64,000 nt of DNA. It comes from Beijerinckiaceae bacterium (GTDB taxonomy: Bacteria; Pseudomonadota; Alphaproteobacteria; Rhizobiales; Beijerinckiaceae). Location: assembly GCA_027533425.1 (NCBI GenBank), contig JAPZUD010000001.1, positions 496,001 through 560,000 of the forward strand. The letters are read 5' to 3'. The notes under the pieces were generated by a model, which did not search any database, had not been told where the DNA came from, and saw only the letters and a program-made list of their open reading frames with translations. This document shows, in pieces, positions 60,491-64,000 of this stretch. Positions within the stretch are counted from its first letter, which is position 1; each line of letters opens with the position of its first letter. Position numbers and translations under genes: made by a program.

Positions 60491-62005
60491 TCAACGGCTG
60501 TAAATGTCCTTGTAGGTTTCGCGCAGGATGTTCTTCTGCACCTTGCCCATCGTGTTGCGCGGCAATTCATCCACGATGATGACGCGTTTGGGCAGTTTGA
60601 ACTTGGCGAGCCGGCTTTCCAGCGCTTTCAGGATCGCCTGCGCATCCAGCGTGGCGCCCTTGCTCGGCACGACGACCGCCGTAACGCCCTCGCCGAAATC
60701 CTTGTGCGGCACCCCGATCACTGCGCTCTCGTTGACACCGGGCATGCCATCGATCTCGCCCTCGATCTCCTTCGGGTAGACATTGTATCCGCCAGTGATG
60801 ATGAGGTCCTTGCCGCGCCCGACAATATGGACATAGCCGCGCGGATCGACCTTGCCGAGATCGCCGGTGATGAAGAACCCGTCCCCGCGGAACTCGGCCT
60901 TGGTCTTTTCCGGGTTCTGCCAATAGCCCTTGAAGACATTGGGCCCGCGCACCTCGATCATCCCGATCTCATCCGCACCCAGCAAGGCACCAGTCTCGGG
61001 ATTGGTGATGCGGATCTCGGTTCCCTCCAGCGGGAAGCCGACCGTGCCGGCCCGACGGTCTCCCTCATAGGGGTTGGAGGTATTCATGTTCGTCTCGGTC
61101 ATTCCGTAGCGCTCGAGAATGGCCTGGCCGGTCCGCGCCTCGAAATCGCGATGCGTCTCGGCCAGAAGCGGCGCAGAGCCGGAAATGAAGAGCCGCATAT
61201 GGGCCGTCGCCTCGCGGGTCAGCCGTGCATCGTCGAGCAGCCGGACATAGAAGGTCGGCACGCCCATCATGGTCGTCGCCTTCGGCAGCTGCCGGAACAC
61301 CTCGTCCGCATCGAATTTCGACAGGAAGATCATCGAGGCGCCGGAGAAGAGCACGACATTCGTCGCCACGAACAGCCCATGCGTGTGGAAGATCGGCAGG
61401 GCATGGAGCAGCACATCCTTCGATGTGAACCGCCAGGTCTCGACCAGAACCCGCGCATTCGAGGCGAGATTCTCGTGGCTGAGCATTGCCCCCTTGGAGC
61501 GGCCGGTCGTGCCCGACGTGTAGAGGATCGCGCCGAGATCATCCGGCCCGCGCGCGACATCCGCGAAATCCGGCGAGGCAGAGGCCGCCTTTTCCGCCAG
61601 CGTGCCATCGCCCTTCGTGCCCAGCGTCTCGAGCGCCGCACCCGACGCCTTCGCCACGGCCTCGAGCGCCTCCGCCTGCTGCGGCGCGCAGACAAAGACG
61701 CGCGGCGTGGCATCGCCGAGGAAGTACGCGATCTCCGCCGGGGTATAGGCATTGTTCAGCGGCAGGAAGATCGCGCCGGCGCGGATCGCGGCGAGATAGA
61801 CCATCAGCGCCTCGATGCTCTTGTCGACCTGCACGGCCACGCGATCGCCCGGCCGGACCCCGAGCGCGACCAGCGCATGGGCATAGCGCGCCGAGAGATC
61901 CAGCACATCGGCGTACCGCACGACCCGCCCATCCGTGAGCGTGGCGAAAGGCGTGCCGGCTTCCGGCATGCGGGCGCGGATCTGCGAGAAGAGATGGTTC
62001 GTCAT
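60491..62005 (-). CDS. matB: Malonyl-CoA synthetase
   Basis: 504 residues, ANL superfamily. ILYTSGTTGRSKGAML (AMP-binding), GVPTFYVRLL, RYGMTETNMNTSNP and GYNVYPKEIEGEID match MatB. Converts malonate, ATP and CoA to malonyl-CoA. With matA it turns malonate to acetyl-CoA. 41 bases after the matA stop. Confidence 0.95.
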   Translation of the reverse strand: MTNHLFSQIRARMPEAGTPFATLTDGRVVRYADVLDLSARYAHALVALGVRPGDRVAVQVDKSIEALMVYLAAIRAGAIFLPLNNAYTPAEIAYFLGDATPRVFVCAPQQAEALEAVAKASGAALETLGTKGDGTLAEKAASASPDFADVARGPDDLGAILYTSGTTGRSKGAMLSHENLASNARVLVETWRFTSKDVLLHALPIFHTHGLFVATNVVLFSGASMIFLSKFDADEVFRQLPKATTMMGVPTFYVRLLDDARLTREATAHMRLFISGSAPLLAETHRDFEARTGQAILERYGMTETNMNTSNPYEGDRRAGTVGFPLEGTEIRITNPETGALLGADEIGMIEVRGPNVFKGYWQNPEKTKAEFRGDGFFITGDLGKVDPRGYVHIVGRGKDLIITGGYNVYPKEIEGEIDGMPGVNESAVIGVPHKDFGEGVTAVVVPSKGATLDAQAILKALESRLAKFKLPKRVIIVDELPRNTMGKVQKNILRETYKDIYSR

Positions 62006-62046
62006 GGGCGTTGCTCGTTGTCTTGTGAGGTCGCGGGCGCAACCGA

Positions 62047-63420
62047 TTATCGTTTGGCGCTGCGTGCGACTGCCACATCGCGCGAGGCTTGTATACTTCT
62101 GGCCGCCTTCAGGACGGCCGGCGAAGCCACCACCTCCTGATGGGTAGCGAAACGCTCGTGGTTCTCCTCGATAGCCCCGAGATCATAGAGATAGTTGACC
62201 ATTGCGCCGTAGCTCTCCCGCCAGCCCTTGGCCGAACGGTCGGCCAGCAGGTTCAGCCGGTCGAGCCGGGCGCCATTGCCGAGATGGAACCGGGCAACGG
62301 GGTCGACGATGCGGCCGCGTCCGGTCCGGGCCTCGACAAAATACCGGGCCAGGATGCCTTCGAAACCAGGCGGCAGGGATGCAGGATCGGCTGTCTCCGG
62401 CTGCAGGTCACAAAGGCACGCCATGGCCTGCTTTTCGTCTTCGCTGAGCAGCGCGTTCCCGCCGGTCCGCGCCTCGTCGAGCCAGCGCCGGAAACCGGGA
62501 ACGGGGGAGAGCGTGACGAACGTATCGAGTTGCGGCAATTCGCGTTTCAGCTCGTCAACCACCTGCTTGATCAGGAAATTGCCGAACGAGATCCCGGCCA
62601 GACCCTTCTGGCAATTGGAGATCGAATAGAACACCGCGGCCTGCGCCTCGCCCGGTGGCAGGGGTGACCGGCCTTCCGCAAGGATCGGGTCGATCGCGGC
62701 GGGCTTGTCGCGGGTCAGCGCCACTTCGACGAAGATCAGCGGCTCGTCAATGAGGGCCGGATGGAAGAAGGCGAAGCAGCGGCGATCGGCGGGCTCGATC
62801 CGCCGGCGCAGGTCGTCCCAGCTCTCGATGGCGTGAACCGCCTCGTACCGGATGATCTTCTCGAGAATGTGGGCCGGGCTCGACCAGTCGATACGGCGCA
62901 GCACCAGGAACCCCCGATTGAACCACGAAGAGAAGAGATGCACGAAATCGCGGTCCAGCGCGGCAAGCTCGGGAACCGCTCCCATCGCATCAAGCAGGTC
63001 CTCGCGCATCCGGACGAGGGCATGTGTATTGCCTGGTGCGAGGTTCAGTCGGCGCAAGACCTCCTGCCGCGGCGGTTCGACCACCTGCAGCAGGGCATGA
63101 TGCGTCTCGGGGTTTGGGTCGGCATCATAGGCTGAAAAGGCCTTGCGGATCGCAGCGGGATCATCCGCGAATGTCGTCGCCAGTGCCTTCAGCAATGCGA
63201 TCCGTTCGGCAGGCGGCAGAGCCTGGTACCGGCCCATGATCTCGCGGGCGAGGCCGACGCCGGACGCTTCGCCCCGCGTCGAGAGCAGGGCACGGACGAG
63301 TGTCGGCAAGGCACTGGCATCAACCCGGGAGGAGCCGGCGCCGAGGCCAAGCCGGTCGGCCAGATGACGCCCCTGTTCGGCAACGGAGGAGAGCAGGTCC
63401 TGCAGGAAACCGATATTCAT
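62047..63420 (-). CDS. matA: Malonyl-CoA decarboxylase
   Basis: 457 residues, MCD family. FSSWFNRGFLVLRRIDWSSPAHILEKIIRYEAVHAI and FYSISNCQKGLAGISFGNFLIKQV are hallmarks with the catalytic Ser/His region. Releases acetyl-CoA and CO2 from malonyl-CoA. ATG 63420 faces matR 63 bases away with an operator between. The frame stays open upstream, through the operator, but that part looks non-coding. Confidence 0.95.
   Translation of the reverse strand: MNIGFLQDLLSSVAEQGRHLADRLGLGAGSSRVDASALPTLVRALLSTRGEASGVGLAREIMGRYQALPPAERIALLKALATTFADDPAAIRKAFSAYDADPNPETHHALLQVVEPPRQEVLRRLNLAPGNTHALVRMREDLLDAMGAVPELAALDRDFVHLFSSWFNRGFLVLRRIDWSSPAHILEKIIRYEAVHAIESWDDLRRRIEPADRRCFAFFHPALIDEPLIFVEVALTRDKPAAIDPILAEGRSPLPPGEAQAAVFYSISNCQKGLAGISFGNFLIKQVVDELKRELPQLDTFVTLSPVPGFRRWLDEARTGGNALLSEDEKQAMACLCDLQPETADPASLPPGFEGILARYFVEARTGRGRIVDPVARFHLGNGARLDRLNLLADRSAKGWRESYGAMVNYLYDLGAIEENHERFATHQEVVASPAVLKAARSIQASRDVAVARSAKR
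62088..62098. promoter_or_regulatory. Second MatR-like site inside the 3' end of matA
   Basis: CTTGTATACTT shares the first nine bases of the CTTGTATACAAG palindrome next to matR. It lies in the matA coding end, about 88 bases upstream of matB, a position that could control an internal matB promoter. May be chance. Confidence 0.35.
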
Positions 63421-63470
63421 ATCAGGCCCATCTCTGGCTGATCGCGCCGCTTGCATGCGTTGAACGTTTC

Positions 63471-63482
63471 CTTGTATACAAG
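63471..63482. promoter_or_regulatory. MatR operator
   Basis: CTTGTATACAAG, perfect 12-bp palindrome between matA and matR, ending one base before the matR ATG (63484). It is close to the TCTTGTA/TACACGA site I recall as reported for rhizobial MatR. Binding here would block both divergent genes. Confidence 0.75.
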
Positions 63483-63483
63483 A

Positions 63484-64000
63484 ATGATGAGCGATGATGC
63501 AAGCGCCCTGAGCACAGCCCAGCGTCTCCGGCAGGAGATCGAGAACGATATCGCGGCCGGTCATCTCGTCCCGGGGGAGCGGCTCGACGAGGTCTCGCTC
63601 GCCACTCGGTTTCACGTTTCCCGCACGCCGATCCGCGAGGCGCTCCAGCAGCTGGCCATGGCCGGCATGGTCGAGATCCGCCCGCGGCGGGGCGCCGTTG
63701 TCGCCAGCCTGACGCCGGAACGGCTCTACGAGATGTTCGAAGTGATGGCAGAGCTCGAGTCCATGTGCTGCCGCCTTGCCGCGCGGCGACTCGGTCCATC
63801 GGATGCTTTTGCGCTGGAACGAGCCCATCGGGCCTGCGAGGCTGTCCGGCACGACCATGACGCCTATTACCGGGCGAACGAGGTGTTCCATCAGGCGATC
63901 TACGCCGCCTCCGGCAATACCTTCCTCGCCGAGCAGGCCCGCCTCCTGCAGCGGCGCCTGCAACCCTACCGGCGCCTGCAACTCCGCGTCCGCAACCGCG
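63484..64000 (+). CDS. matR: MatR-like GntR/FCD regulator of malonate genes, 3' end off the window
   Basis: At least 172 residues, cut by the right edge. HTH: RLRQEIENDIAAG, LDEVSLATRFHVSRTPIREALQQLAMAGMV (about 12-65); start of an FCD domain (FEVMAELESMCCRLAARRL; FHQAIYAASGNTFL). ATG 63484 or 63487. Divergent from matA, with the classic matR-matA-matB arrangement; matC (malonate carrier) is not in the window. Confidence 0.9.
   Translation, partial: MMSDDASALSTAQRLRQEIENDIAAGHLVPGERLDEVSLATRFHVSRTPIREALQQLAMAGMVEIRPRRGAVVASLTPERLYEMFEVMAELESMCCRLAARRLGPSDAFALERAHRACEAVRHDHDAYYRANEVFHQAIYAASGNTFLAEQARLLQRRLQPYRRLQLRVRNR

Noticed and set aside
1-64000. tRNA, rRNA, CRISPR, insertion sequences, integrases, prophage
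   Set aside because: None recognised on either strand; no repeat-spacer arrays, transposase or integrase frames, or attachment-site pairs seen.

Overview
The window is 64 kb of dense, GC-rich DNA carrying about 58 protein genes. It has several transporter-plus-catabolism operons, many ATGA start/stop overlaps, two cobalamin riboswitches, a C-P lyase operon and a matR-matA-matB module. This suggests a metabolically versatile soil, plant or water alphaproteobacterium, probably Hyphomicrobiales (Rhizobiales). That placement is inferred from gene content and protein character, not from a marker gene. I saw no tRNA, rRNA, CRISPR array, insertion sequence or phage gene.

Layout. 1-4.3 kb (-): a Liv-type ABC importer with a permease-ATPase-ATPase fusion cut by the left edge, LivH and a Tat-exported binding protein; a divergent GntR/FCD regulator and an SDR follow (4.4-5.9 kb). 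5.9-8.9 kb (-): glpD-glpK. 9.0-10.6 kb (+): dgoK-dgoA. 10.6-13.9 kb (+): cobalamin riboswitch 1, then DUF1636, cobU, cobO and cobQ. 13.9-20.8 kb: cbiB, btuF, btuD, btuC and btuB on the - strand with cobC on the + strand between btuF and btuD; riboswitch 2 precedes btuB. 20.8-29.5 kb: C-P lyase genes phnF / phnG-H-I-J-K-L-M-DUF1045 / phnN / hexapeptide transferase. 29.7-32.9 kb: an SbmA/BacA-like ABC exporter-fold protein and a GPH-type sugar symporter. 32.9-47.2 kb (-): a 13-gene cluster of HutC-type regulator, LivKHMGF importer, MmgE/PrpD, isocitrate-lyase-fold lyase, hydantoinase/oxoprolinase HyuB and HyuA, an isochorismatase-fold protein, and LeuC/LeuD-like hydratase. 47.3-51.8 kb: an FAD dehydrogenase convergent with tctC-tctB-tctA. 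51.9-59.6 kb: uronate catabolism (uxaC, kduD, kduI, GntR) divergent from a FAH/MhpD-like hydratase and a TRAP transporter. 59.6-64 kb: a secreted amidohydrolase, matB, matA and the start of matR.

The best candidate for an undescribed system is the 33-47 kb cluster. It has its own importer and regulator and a set of ring-opening, hydration/dehydration and C-C lyase enzymes that match no pathway I can name. Its isochorismatase-fold member has Gly where the family has the catalytic Cys, and its LeuD-like subunit departs from the usual active-site motif. Other leads: DUF1045 with two HxT motifs in a phn cluster that lacks phnP; paired PhnF operators 30 bp apart; a near-identical 14-bp operator-like sequence at two distant promoters; and a stem-loop between the binding-protein gene and the membrane genes in all four binding-protein transporters that are complete enough to judge.
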